Below, one piece after another: positions 48,076 to 60,228 of a DNA stretch of 64,000 bases. The notes under the pieces were generated by a model. The model saw only the letters and a program-made list of their open reading frames with translations, made no database searches and was not told where the DNA came from. Each line of letters opens with the position of its first letter. Position 1 is the first letter of the stretch. A program made the position numbers and the translations under genes. Location: positions 18,607,766-18,671,765 of the forward strand of contig JAZBQD010000021.1 of NCBI GenBank assembly GCA_036583965.1, given 5' to 3'. This DNA comes from Prunella strophiata (taxonomy: Eukaryota; Chordata; Aves; Passeriformes; Prunellidae).

Positions 48076-51000
48076 CCTCTGCTTTTCATCCACCTCAGGA
48101 GGGCAGGAATGTTTCCCTGCCCCACTGGGAGCCTCCAGGCACTCCTGTGCATGAAGGGATCACAAAAGCTCTGTTTTGCAGAGGTGTTTGCTGGAAAGGA
48201 TCAGCTGTTAATGGCTGTCACCCTCTGGATGTGAGCACCCTGTGGATGTGTCCATGTATCCACATACAGGCAGATCTATGCTTATATCTCAGTGTATCCA
48301 CCACAAATATTTGAATATTGTGGTTTGTATTTCCTCTAGATCTATCCAACTTCCTTCTGATCAAAACCCATAAGCTCAAAATGCCCTCAGCACTCTCCCC
48401 TGAGCTATGAATTTAATACAAACTCCTGCAGGAGCAAAGAAATTGAAAAGCTGTGTTACCTGGTCCCACCAGAAGGAAAAAAACTCCCCTCCCAAGAGTC
48501 CTTAAGCTTGGATTTAACTGTGGGCATGTTTAATTCCAGCTGGGAATCCCCAGAGCTGAAAAACACATCCACAAAGCTGAAGAAGAAATTCAAGAATTTC
48601 ACCCATTTAACTCAAGAGCTGTTCTAAACTGGGACCAGCTTAAGCCTGTGCTTAAATATTTTCTTGAATCTAAGCCTGTATTAGTGGAAAAGTCATTGTT
48701 CCATAGTAGGTTTTTATAGGTCTGTGACTTTGGGATAGTTTTAGTATTCTCAGTAGTTTTTTTCTTTGGATGGCTTCCTCCACTCATCATTAATATCTGG
48801 CGTCAACTGTCTTTCTTTCTCATCCATTCCCAGAGACAAGGAAAAATTTTCCCTTCTTTCCACAGATGTATTTATGTTCCCCATGGAAATTCCTCTCTGT
48901 GATATATGAACTATTTTCAGAGAAGTTTAGCAAAGCCTAAATCACAAAGGGGAAGAAAACCTCCTCAGGCTTGAGTTCATGAGGGGAAAAGTTGGGGTTG
49001 CAGTGACCTGTAGTGTGAATTTTTTCTTGAGTTTAATTGTTATTTCCATTCAAATCCCTCATATCCTTAGCCATAAGTAACACCCCTGAATAATCCTTAA
49101 TTTTTGTCCCTGTATCTGCCTCCCATAAAATTAGGAGGGAATATTTAGGATCTGCCAAGATGACAAAGTGTCCTTTATGGTGGCCGAATGAAAGGAAGAA
49201 TATAACTTTGGGAGAAAGCAACATGCTTTTCTTCAGCGTAGGATTTCCTCCACAGAGACATCATCACAGACTGTCAGAAGCTGGGCAGCTCTCCAAAGGT
49301 TAGAGACAGGGCCAAAACTTACAATTTCTGCTCTGCACAGGGCCAGTTCTGTCTCGGAGATTTTAAAGGCTGTCTGACCACAGCTGTGAAATTCGGAGCT
49401 CGCAGATCGCGGCTCGCTCGCGGCATTATCTCACCAGCCTGGGCCAGTTCCCATCCCGGCTCTTCCTAGGGAAACTAGCTGGGAATTTGTTGTAAAACTA
49501 GTTGGGAATTGGTTGTAAAACTAGCTGGGAATTGGTTGTAAAACTAGCTGGGAATTGGTTGTAAAACGTGGATGGCAGAAAGGACGCAGCCCAGTCCTGG
49601 GAGATGACTCTGCTGCAGCCACCATGGGAAAGCTCAGCTCCACATCCCTCTGCCTCCCTCCCTCCTCTCCCACACCAAACCACCCCAAAGCCACTTCCTA
49701 CACCACCTCCCCTTGCAGAGCTGAGTGTGGGCCCTCAGCTGGGTGTGAAGCTCCTTGCTGGGCAGCTCTGGGTCACCTCAGAGCTGTTGTGTGAGGCAGG
49801 ACTTGGTGTGAGAGCTCTGTGGAGGCACAGGAAGGAGTGTGGGCTTGGATTTGTCACATGTGGAGCTCCTGTGGTCCATAAGGTCATCCTCTGGATTGGA
49901 CACCACTCAGGGCTCAGCTCCCACGCCTGCCTAAGAGCTGTGCAGAGAGGCCAGGCTCTGCTCAGGCCACCCAGGAGGGATGTTCTGCTCCCAGAACCCA
50001 AAGGCTCCCTCGTTAGCTGAGGGTGCAGCTGCCCTGAACCAAAGGTGGGCAATTCACCTTCAATCCCACAGCATTCCTTAAGAACAGAAGGAGCCTCCTG
50101 GAGAGACAACCCTCACTGTGCAAAACTCCACGTTCACATCTCTGTGCCACAGCCCCAGGACTGCAGAATCCACACGGGACTCTGTGCAGCCACGACCTTG
50201 GGTTTGCATCCCAGCACTCTCCAGTGGACACAGAGCAGCCCAGGCAGCCCCTGAGCCTGGGAAAGGTCTGCCCAGCCCAGCCCAGCTCTCTGGTGGTCAC
50301 CCTTTGGGCCACTGCTGCTCTTAGCTGGGGCAAAAGCAGCCAGGATTTATGGCTTTTGGATTTTATGGGCTCCCAGTGCTGCTCCAAGCCCCCAAATGAG
50401 CACACAGGAACCCCCAGCTCCCTGATCCTGCCCAACCTTAGGAAATCAGAGGAGATGGATTTTCCCTCAGACATCATAACTGCAGTAGAGTTTGGGAGGC
50501 AAACACAGAGCCCCTGGCTCTGAGCCAAGGGAGTAAGCCTGGGATAGGTTTTCTTTCAAGAATTCCAACTCATTCATGTACTTTCTTAATGATCCAAAGG
50601 CTTCGAGGAGTTGCCTTTCAGCTTCAGCTCCCTTTCAATATTTGTCATGTGTGTCAAAGTTGATTCTTCACATTTCCTCTGTAGTTTTAACGTTCTCAAG
50701 GAGAAACTTCACTCCTTAGACATTTTAAAGATTTTTTTTTTTTCCCATTGATTTCTCTTTTTTTAATGGAAGAAAAGAAGACCCCTTTTAAAGCAAACAG
50801 GGGTGAGAACAGAAGGAAGTGTGTCTCATTTGTAGATGCTAACAAAGAAATCTTAACAAATGACTGGAAAAGGCCATGGAGCCACTGATTCCTCATATTA
50901 TTTGGAAGGACAAGCAACAATCTACAAGTAGTGACCACTTGTCCACCACTTCTGAGTTCCTGTAAACACCGAGAGAATGCTGGCCCTGCTGAGGAGCAGG

Positions 51001-53254
51001 AGTGGGAGCAGAAGCCTCCCTTCATCCAGCTTTTCTCACAACCTGCCCCCACCTTTGGAAACTCAAGGAAAGGCCAAAAGGTCTCTGCTGAGCCACCAGG
51101 GTGGAGTATGACGAGTCCTGTCTTGATGAAAGACTTAACAAGAGTGAGGCAGAGAGAGCAAGGTTGGGAGGCCAACCCAGCAAAGCTCAGTGGGTGCCTG
51201 CCCAGGCAAAGCCTGAGTGTTGCAAATTAAACACTCAGAGAAGCTTGGCTGAGCCCTGAGAGACAGAACCCCCTCCAAACACCCCTCCTGCTCCCCTGGG
51301 CTCCAGGGGAGTCCCACCAGAAGGAGCTTCCACAGCCAAGAGCCCTCTGGAGAGCCAGGGGAGCACCTGGGCTTTTGGGGTTTGGGATGGGATTTTTGTT
51401 TTCCCCAGCAACGGAAATCGTGCATGGCTGCAATAAGAATTAGATCAGGAGACTTCAAAGGGCTGAATCACATCTCAGTCTGCTCTTGGGCTGGCTCTGC
51501 TCAGCCTCAAGCCTTATCAGGCAAGTTTGGCTACGTGATTGCATTTCACACTCTAAACACAATTCTTTTCCTAATTGTCTATAAACTACGCCTACAGCTC
51601 TTTGCCACTTGCTTTTGCCAACAGCTGACCTGTTGATGCTCAAGCAAAGTAAAGTATCTCTGAAATTAGCTAAGAAAATAAAACTGGGCAATCAAAGCCT
51701 TCGAGACAGGCAGCAAAGCTGTGCAGAGCAGCAGCTGGGTGCCCTGGTTCAAGCTTTAACTTCGTCTGCTACTATTTACTGTCATTAAATCCAGAGTCAT
51801 CTGGCTTCATTTGGTTTGTCAGAAATTTGCTTTAGGATAATTTAGATCAGAGTCACCAGGCTTTCCCCCACCACCACCTTTTTAGGACAGAGGATAATAA
51901 TAGAGGATTTTTTTTTTTCCATGAAAGCACATGCAATTTCCTCTCTAACCATCCAAAACAAATAATCAGGAGATTTCCCCATGTTTACAATGGGTCTTTC
52001 TACTGACCTTCCCTGCAAAGCAGTTTAGGAGAAATCAGTGAAAAATACTCCATGAGAAGTGGGTCACAATTGCTGTTATTGTTACTCAGAAATTATGTAG
52101 TGTCTAATCTGAAACCAGACACAACAATTGAGGGCTTCTCTTTGCCCTTTTCATAACAAACCAATTCTATTTAACAGTAAATACAGTTAAATTGGAATAA
52201 ATCTGGTTTGTACAGAGAGACGTTGCATGTTTATTAATAATCTTTGTGTTTAGTGTTTAGAGCAGTTCCAAATCTGAGCTGTAGCAATGTATAAAAACTT
52301 TTCTCTTGGCATGGTTGAGTCACCATGACTGACTTGGCTCTGCCACTCTTTTTGAACAACCATAATTACATCAGTTTCAAACTGGCTACATGAGCCTCAA
52401 TTTGGAGCAAGGCAAAGATGGACAAAAATGAGAGTAATTCTTTCAGATGTCGTGGCCAAAGAGATTTATTCAGCCCTTGATTTGAGGAGTTTCTGACAGA
52501 TTTCTTTACCTTTTACCTCAGTTTTGGGAAGAAGTACTGAGGCTGCTTTCAAGTCACATCACTGGGATTTGGGAATTCTTGCTGTGAATCCTCAGCACAA
52601 GGGAACCAGGGATGCCTCACCTGCACTGCCAAGAGGTTGTAATAATAACCTCTATAAAAGCAGTTTTTTGGGTGAGTGTAGGGAGGACAGTTTAGGAAAA
52701 GGTTGCATTTTCTGCAAGTGAAATTCCACCTCCCCTAATTCCCTAAAGCACAGATTTTATCCAGCTCCTCCACACATAACCAAAGGGTGATTTCACCAAA
52801 GTTGGAGCCTCAGGTGGTTGGGAGTTCCAGCCCTCTGGTTTTGTGTCCTGGCAGATTCTGGAGATAATTTTGATGGCCAGCTCAGAGCAAGGAACTGAGC
52901 TGTTGTGTGATGAGTGTTGATGGAGCTGAATCTACTCAAAGTGCCCTGCCCAGCTTTGCATGAGTAAGGATGGAAAGAGATCCCTGGGAAACAGAGCCCT
53001 CACCTCTGAGCTTTCATGTTTGGGGATGTGATTATGAAATGTTCATAATCATCACTCAGTTCCTGCCAGGAGCTGCAGGTCCATGCTGCCCTCAGGACTC
53101 AGATCCTGACATGGAAATGAGGGAGTGTTTCTGCTGAGCTCAAAAACCACAATTTGAGGCTCTTGTTCCTATAGTGTGGCTGATCCTGAGTGCCTGTGCC
53201 TTCAGGGGGGGTCTCACTCTTGTGGAGCTGCTAATGAGACCAAAAGGAGAGAGA
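48076..53254. other. Intergenic, unique sequence
   Basis: Includes the 23-bp repeat at 49.5 kb. A small CpG cluster (49,395-49,425: CGGAGCTCGCAGATCGCGGC) and unique sequence at 51.5-51.9 kb might be regulatory. Frames of up to 171 codons at 49.5-51.2 kb overlap on both strands and resemble nothing. Confidence 0.45.
49469..49566 (+). repeat. 23-bp tandem repeat, about 4 copies
   Basis: The unit is AACTAGCTGGGAATTGGTTG followed by TAA; the anchor GCTGGGA recurs at 49,524 and 49,547. Very similar copies suggest recent expansion. Confidence 0.9.
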
Positions 53255-53810
53255 TCACAGGATCATGGAATGGTTGGGGTTGGAAGGGACCTTAAAAATC
53301 ATCTTGTTCCAGCCCTGCCATGGCAGGGACACCTTCCACCATCCCAGGGTGCTGCAAGCCCTGTCCAGCCTGGCCTTGGACACTGTCAGGTATCCAGGGA
53401 CAGCCACCCGTGCCAGGGCCTCACAAAGAAGAATTTCTTCCTAGCATCCAATCCAAGACTATTCTTTTCCATTGTGAAGCCATTCCCCCTTGTCCTGTCA
53501 CTCCAGTTCCTGATGAAGGATCCCACTCCATCTTCCTCATAGCCTTTTCAGATCCTGGGAGCTGCTGTGAGATCTCCACACAATTTTCTCTTCTCCAAGC
53601 TGAGCAGCCCCAGCTTCCTCAGCTTGTCTTCACAGAGGAGGTGCTTTAGCCCCCTTATCACCTTTGTGGCCTCATCTGGACTTTCCCCAACAGCTCCATG
53701 TTCTTGTATTGGGGGCACCAGAACAGGATGCCAGGTGAGGTCTCAGAAGAGCAGAGCAGAGGAGCAGAATCCCCTCCCCTGGGCTGTTCTCAGGTTGATT
53801 TTCCAGGTGG
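53255..53810 (-). mobile_element. Longest CR1 fragment in the window, antisense, about 550 bp
   Basis: Runs from ACAGGATCATGGAATGGTTG through GCCATGGCAGGGACACCTTC, TGTGAAGCCATTCCCCCTTG and CAAGCTGAGCAGCCCCAGCT to CAGAATCCCCTCCCCTGGGC. It covers the CR1 3' UTR and perhaps the end of ORF2. Frames such as 53,174-53,542 that cross it are not genes. Confidence 0.92.
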
Positions 53811-55499
53811 AACAGGGAAGGGCAGCACTGGAGCTCTCCAACATTTAATTTTCTGCAGGACTACCATGACCACCCAATCCAACCCTGCCCAGCTCAGGTG
53901 TACAGAGAAAGGCACAACAAGAAGTGAGAGAAAGCAGAGATGATGAAACACAACTTTTCCTGTTGTATCTGTTTACCTTTGGGGAGGTGGATGCTTTCTG
54001 GTGCCCAGTCATCACTTCTGGTGGGGTTTCTGCTGTGCTGAGGGAGGGGTGTAGCAGCAGCTGGGGCACGTGGCAGGACAGCAAGGACAGCACCAGCTTT
54101 TGCAGGGGATGAAGAGCTCCTTACACACTGTGAGATCCCAAATCCATCACATGGAGCCTAATGAGGGGGCTGAGCCAGGCCAAATACAACTGTTTAACAG
54201 TTTATTTTAACCATCCAATGAGAGCAAAACAACTTAAAAGGATTCATGCTGCCAACAATCTTTTCCTTTTTTTTTTTTTTTCCTCTTCTTCCCCTCCTTG
54301 CATGGCATTTGTTAGAAATCAGGATTTTTCTTAACTAAATGTCTTGTGGTCTCCTTAGCTTTGTTTCTTAACAGGGTTGTCTTTATGTTAGTTTTCTTTG
54401 GCTTCCCAATAGAAGAGTAACAGATTTCTTTTGAAGTTTTTATTGATGAATGAGCTCCTATAAATAACTCTCTGTGGCAGCAGCTTGATCTCAGAGTTTA
54501 CTCTGGAATAATAGTAGCAATGGGAATGGAGGAAATTTATGGCAGCATGACATGAAATAGTTTAATGGGCTTCATACTGTTTAACTTAATCTTTACAGAT
54601 GTAAAAACAGAAATACAATTATTGTAACAACTATTATTACATATTGCTCTTCTAAGGAAAACAGAAACCCAGTAAGCAATTGGAGATGGGGAGTGAAGAA
54701 TTAGGGGGTCCAGCTCACCGTGGATTTGGGAATTACTGGGTTGGGCCAGTGGATTTGCAAAGCCTCATCTGGAGAGGATGGGTCTGCAGGTGGGATTTGG
54801 CACTGCCATGGAAAGCTGAGGCAGGGGATGGAGGTGCTGGGAGCTGCTAGAACCAGTGGAAGTGGTGGAGCTCTGACTTTGGAAGGAGAAGAAATCCACC
54901 CTGTGTTTTGTTCCACGCCCCCTTATTCCAGCTGTGTGCTTGGGGAGGAGCTGATCCCAATCCCACCAAAGGCAATGGGGGGTGTTTGGACACATCCCTT
55001 GTGCCCTGTAGGAATCCTCCCACTTCAGGAGCAGAAACACTCCACTCACAGCAACCAAAGGATGGGGAAGGATGGAAGGAGAATGATGAAAAGTTACCTG
55101 ACAAATGAGAATTTAACTGTTTATCACATGTCTGCTCATCATGGGTTTGCTCAGGTCTCTCAGACAATGTCACTTGAGGCAAAGGTAACCCAGATGTGCC
55201 TCTTTAAGCTGTGAAAGCTTAGGAAGGTGAAAAGGAAAATCATAAAATTTTTTGTCTAAATGTCCAACCCAGAGGCTGGCTGGCATTTCACCCAGCCCAG
55301 CACCCAGCTGGGGATGTTTGAGCCAATGTGCAAGAGGTGGGTGTAAAACCCAGTCCCAGAATTACCAGGAAAGGTCACAAGACCTAATCCAAACCTGAGA
55401 TGTGGCTCGTGGCCAAGCCCAGCTCCATTTGCTTCTCGGTGCTTCGCAAAGAGCTTGGGTAAATATTGAAACATGTCGGTGCTCTGCGTAATTTCTGTC

Positions 55500-55517
55500 A
55501 AAAAAAAAAAAAAAAAG
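55500..55517. repeat. Poly(A) run, 18 bases
   Basis: Borders the CpG-retaining candidate regulatory element that begins at about 55,590. Confidence 0.95.
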
Positions 55518-55589
55518 CTGACAGCTTTTGTTTCCTCCTTGAGGGAGCATTATTTGAAACAAAAACTGCAGTGAATATGATCAGCATTG

Positions 55590-56150
55590 TGTGTTTTCAG
55601 TGGGAAAATTTGCCTCCTCCACGACGCTTTCCAATGCGCGGAAATCGCCCGTGCGAGAAGGAGCTCGCAAATTCTCCCTCGATTTCCAAAAATGTGGGAA
55701 AGTTTATTTATTTCTCCATGCATTCCTGATTCGCAACGTGCTCTCTAAAAATGTCGCTAAGATTTCGGCTAACCGAGCTCATGCTAAATTTAGCAACTAT
55801 ATTTTAAATAAACATTCTTTACGCTTTGCTGAGCCGGCTTTGAAGCTGCCTTAAAACAAATCGTGTTCGCATGAACATGAGCAGTGTTTGACTTTGGCCT
55901 AAGAGAACATCTGAATAAGTAATAATGTATTATTCCCTGTAATCCGAAAATGAGATTTTAGAGGTCTCACTCAGTCAATTTAGGAGAGATTCCTGCAAGG
56001 GATGGCGAATCAAGCCTGGATAATTTCTGGAAGGGCTCGTTCTGTTCTCTCTGACCACACAAAACTTCCTTCTGGTGTCTTGTTAGACACTGGAGCTACG
56101 AGGCTCAGTGAAATCAGCTGTGACTTAGCACGCACTGCATTTGAGGAATC
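55590..56150. promoter_or_regulatory. Candidate conserved regulatory element (CpG-retaining, AT-rich)
   Basis: About 18 CpG in 560 bases of otherwise AT-rich intergenic DNA (for example CCACGACGC, AATGCGCGGAAATCGCCCG, GATTCGCAACG, CTAACCGAGC). No repeat family or plausible coding frame is seen. Retained CpG outside an island often marks constraint. The position, 4-5 kb beyond the FOXL1 3' end, suits an enhancer of the FOX cluster. Inference from composition only. Confidence 0.4.
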
Positions 56151-59100
56151 TGGCCCATTTTAAAGCACTTAATGATTTGTCTGGATAAAGCACTAAAAAT
56201 ATACTGTGGGGAGCAATTATGCAACGTCCAGACTGATGGATTGCATAACCTCATAGACCTTTTCCATCTGTAACTTCTCTCATTCTGTGATCTTGTCTTC
56301 TTGGTCTTTCACTTCAAATCAAATATGTGATCTGTTTAATATCCTGAACGCTGTCTCCTGGGAGATCTCTTCTCTGGGTGTGTGGGGCTATGAATCAAGT
56401 GAGGAAGCAGATCCTTCTTCCCTTTTTTGCTTTGGGAATTGGCTGCTCCTCACACCAGGCTCAGGAGCAGTCAGCAGGAAGCCAGTGGGTTTTGGTGAGG
56501 AAAGGGATGCTCCCTCCTTTGTGTGTTTTCTGTGGTAAAGAATGGAAAGAGAATTAACTTTTAAAATGGGGGAAGGAGAAGAGGCTACAAAGTCCCTCAG
56601 ATTTATGGCACCTTGGAATCAGGCATGGACAGCCACTCCTTGAGTGACAAACCCTGAAAGTGGCTTCTGCTCATGTGTAAACACTTGATTGTATTTTATA
56701 CATGCTATGAGACCAACTTTAGGAGATCACACACTGAGCCTATTTAAAGACTGCAAGCCCCATTTATGAGGAATTAAACTCTGGAATTATTTTAATATGC
56801 CAAATTTTCAGTTCCCCTCATAGGAAACTCACATTTGGAGCAAAGCCCCTCTAGGAACCAAACAACTCCTCTGTGAGCCTCTCCCACTCTGTGATCTCCC
56901 TGCTCCTAGGAGTTAAAATTGCCTGCAGAGCTGGGAGATGAGAAACCTTGCTGGGTTGGGAGAGGTCATTCCTCTGCAGAGGAAGGGGAAGGCATCTCCA
57001 TCGCCCACACAGGCAGCGAGCTGTTTATTCTGCATCCCGGGCTGCTTCCACTTCTCCCCAGTATTCCAGACTAGTGTTTATAGCCAACCCTGAGAGGTTG
57101 GGAAAGCCAGGAGGAGGAAGATTCCAGGGATGAGTGAAATGCTGGGTGGCAGTTCTCTGTGCTTGGCAGCTGCTTTTTTGGCTTGTGAAGCAGGTGTGAA
57201 ACCATTGGCATCGATTCCTTGCAGCTTCTCGGGTCCTTGGAGGCACCAAAATCCACATGGATGTGGAGAGGATTAAAGGATGCTCAGCCCCATCCAAAGG
57301 GCAGGAATTGGTGAACTGACTGCACACTCATTGCTCTGCTGTTGTTTTTACTGTGTGTTTTTATTTTATGTTTTTACTGTATGTTTTTATTGTACCATGA
57401 CTTCTCCCCTCTCTATAAACAGATGACGTGCAGAAGCCGTGTGTGGTTACTCATCCAGCCTGCTGGCAGTAAGACCCTTTTTCTGGGTATTCATCCCCTG
57501 TTACAGCATTGGCCTGATCCCAATTAATTCCAAATTGCCCCTCAGAAGTGCTCACCGGGTTCTGAGCTCACTGGAGTTAGTGTCACTTTTGTGCAGAGCA
57601 TGTGAAGTTTACTAATTTCACTCCCTCGAGCGAAACCAAAATCAAGCTCAGTGTGGCTTTTAAAGGCTGCAGCTGTACTTGGTCCCACTCCACTCCACCA
57701 AAACAGAAATAAGATCAAATGTCAAAGCAGAACTTTGCAAAGAAACAAATTCCCATTGCGTAGAAAAAGCTGGGTCTCCAAAAAAAAAAAAGTGTCTGTG
57801 ATAAAAATATACATCGTGTATTAAACTGAGACTCACTTTTTTTCATCACTAAAAAACTGCTCTTGTGCAGAAAGGGCTCAGACAGGGAGAGGTTCCACGT
57901 GTGTGAGTAGGAAAGGAATAAAAGCCCTGTTTGCTGATCCAAAAGGGTATTTTGGGGGCTGGAATGGGGGCTGAGAGGTGACAAAACTGGGGGTCACAGC
58001 TGGGAGACCAGGTTAGGAGAAAGGGAAAACGGAGGAGCTGAAGACACAGGTTAAAAGTGGTGGCTGAGAGCATAAATATCCAATTTTGGGGGGTGAAACC
58101 TTTCCATGGGCCAGGCTGTGGGGACACAGGGGATGCAGGATCCCTCCCTGTGGGAAGGGCTTGATGGGGATCCATCAAACAAGTCCTGGGAGGCAGCAAC
58201 AACCTCCCACCCCACCCTGAGCCCAAATCACCACCCAGGGGGTGCAGGGAGGATCTGAGGTCTCTGCTGGGCTCATTTTCCTCCCCCTGCAGCTTCCTGG
58301 GGGTGATGTCCCCTCCCAGACCCCAAAGGGGCTGGTGATGCCAGTGCCCAGCCTGGAGTGGAACCCCCTGGCCCTTCTGTACCTGGCACCTGTCCCTAAT
58401 GCCACACAGGAGTGGCACTGCAGGGCCAGGGCTGGCACACAGGGAGCTTTAACCCTCTCAGCACTCACCCAGCCCTGGGAATTACAGTGGGGACTGAGCA
58501 GTGACACCTTCACAGCCTTTTGCAAGTGTTTCTTCATTTTCTAATTCAGTGCCAGAACTTTAAACAATGGACTCAACAGATATCCAAACAGCAGCTGTCA
58601 GAAATAGGAAGCTAATAAGGGGTTTTGCTAAAATAAAGTTTATTTTGCAAATCTGTTTTTAAAAAATAAAATCTATTTTTTTTTTATTCTCATTTTTTGC
58701 ATTGAGGAGCTCCAGCTCAGCCAATCCGGGGATCTGCCTATGAGCATCATTTTTGGGGGGGGACTAAATAACAATTCTCACCTTTTGGAGACTTTCTGTT
58801 CTTCCCCACGTGAGAGCTCTTTGCCTTGGGCTGAAATGAAGCAACCCTGGTCCAAACATCAAGGAATTGATGCCAACCTTCCTCTGCAAAAACTGAACCA
58901 AAACTCACCTGAAAACCCCACATTTCCAATATCCAGGTGCTCACTTAAGAGCAAGTTTTGCTTTTGGAGACAGGGTGGGATGAAAGAAGGGGGAGAGAAG
59001 GAGGAGCAATCATTTGGGGAAAGATTTCCTCAGTTTCAAGGAACAGGCAATTTCCCAGGAGCCTTTTTGTAGCCTCTCCCATCCTTTTGTGGCCCATCCT

Positions 59101-59188
59101 GTCAGCAGCAGGCCCCACTCCTCCATCCTCCAGCACAAGCCAAGGGGTGTTTCACATCACACCAGCCACAATCCTGAACAAAAATACC

Positions 59189-60228
59189 TTTATTGGATAT
59201 AGGTGTGGTTTCATAATGAAAATTGAGAATATAATTTTTTTTTCCCCGAAAGGGCATCTATCCACGAATATACAAAAAGCCTCTATTTACGGCAAACAAA
59301 AATACAAAATATTCCTGATTTCTTGCAACGTGTCAGGATTCTTCCTTCTTTACAAAATAAAAGAAAACTTTAGAAACATAGCTGATGTCTCTTCTCTTTT
59401 TTTTTTCCTGGTATTTGTCCCAGCCTCCACAGCCCTGCCTCAGTCTTTTTTGGTCACAAGCAAATGATCCCAGTAAGAGATGGAACAAGATAAATCCCCG
59501 TGTTTGCTCATCCATCCCCTTTTCTCTTTGGCCACATCCACGAGCAGAAACTCTGTGGGGATACTCCAAAGCACCAGTGCTGAGCAGGAAACCAGTGCCA
59601 CACCATGCTGGATCAAAGCAAGCAGGAATATTCAGGATGAGCCTGGATTGCTTGGTCTACCATGAGTTCAGCTCCAGATAGCCACTGGGAGGACTGGGCC
59701 AATGGGGAATATCAGGAATTATTATGTGCCTGTGGGTATTCATGGCAAAATCACGGGCATTATTAATACCTGATGGCAAAACAAAACTCAGCCTCCTCCC
59801 CCCGGGATGGGGCTTGGCTTTCAAAGGAAAAAATAAAAGAAGAAAACAGAGACCTGAAGGGCTCGAGGGAAACCTGGTCTGAGGAACCTGAGGGATGCAA
59901 AGACTAAAGGTGCAGAGCAAACCCCCACGGGGTTTGGGGCATTCCCCCGGTGCTGCCTCTGCCTCCACCGCCCTCGGGAACACAAAGCCGCTTTACCTTC
60001 CAAAGTCGCTCTGGCAGGGGGTGGGAGGCACCCGACAAAGAGAGTCCGCAGCAAAACGCGCCTTGAAAATGCCCTGAAATCCTGAGTCACCTTTAAAGCA
60101 TCGCTTTAGGGTTTTTTTGGGGATTTTTTTTTTTAAGGTCTTTACCCGCGTGGTGAGGTCTGAGTCCGATCTCGTCCCCCCCGCAGCAGCGCTCGAGGGC
60201 CGGGGGGGGGCATTAAATAGTGGGGCAG
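59189..60228 (-). other. FOXL1: Probable FOXL1 3' UTR with poly(A) signal
   Basis: Downstream of the FOXL1 stop the first canonical AATAAA I find on the minus strand is at 59,189-59,194 (TTTATT on the plus strand). The stretch just before it, about 59,195-59,400, is AT-rich on the minus strand and rich in T-runs, as vertebrate 3' UTRs often are. This would give a UTR of about 1 kb. Another AATAAA at 58,639-58,644 could give a longer form. The nearer part, 59,650-60,200, is mixed in composition. Inferred; no transcript evidence is available here. Confidence 0.5.

Larger units (their letters stand above)
53811..59188. other. Intergenic, proximal to the FOXL1 3' end
   Basis: Contains the A(18) run at 55.5 kb and the CpG-retaining element at 55.6-56.15 kb. 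Two frames (54,720-55,214 plus; 57,849-58,418 minus) have no recognisable domain. An alternative poly(A) signal for FOXL1 occurs at 58,639-58,644. Confidence 0.45.

Noticed and set aside
53174..53542. 122-codon frame
   Set aside because: Lies mostly within an antisense CR1 3' fragment.
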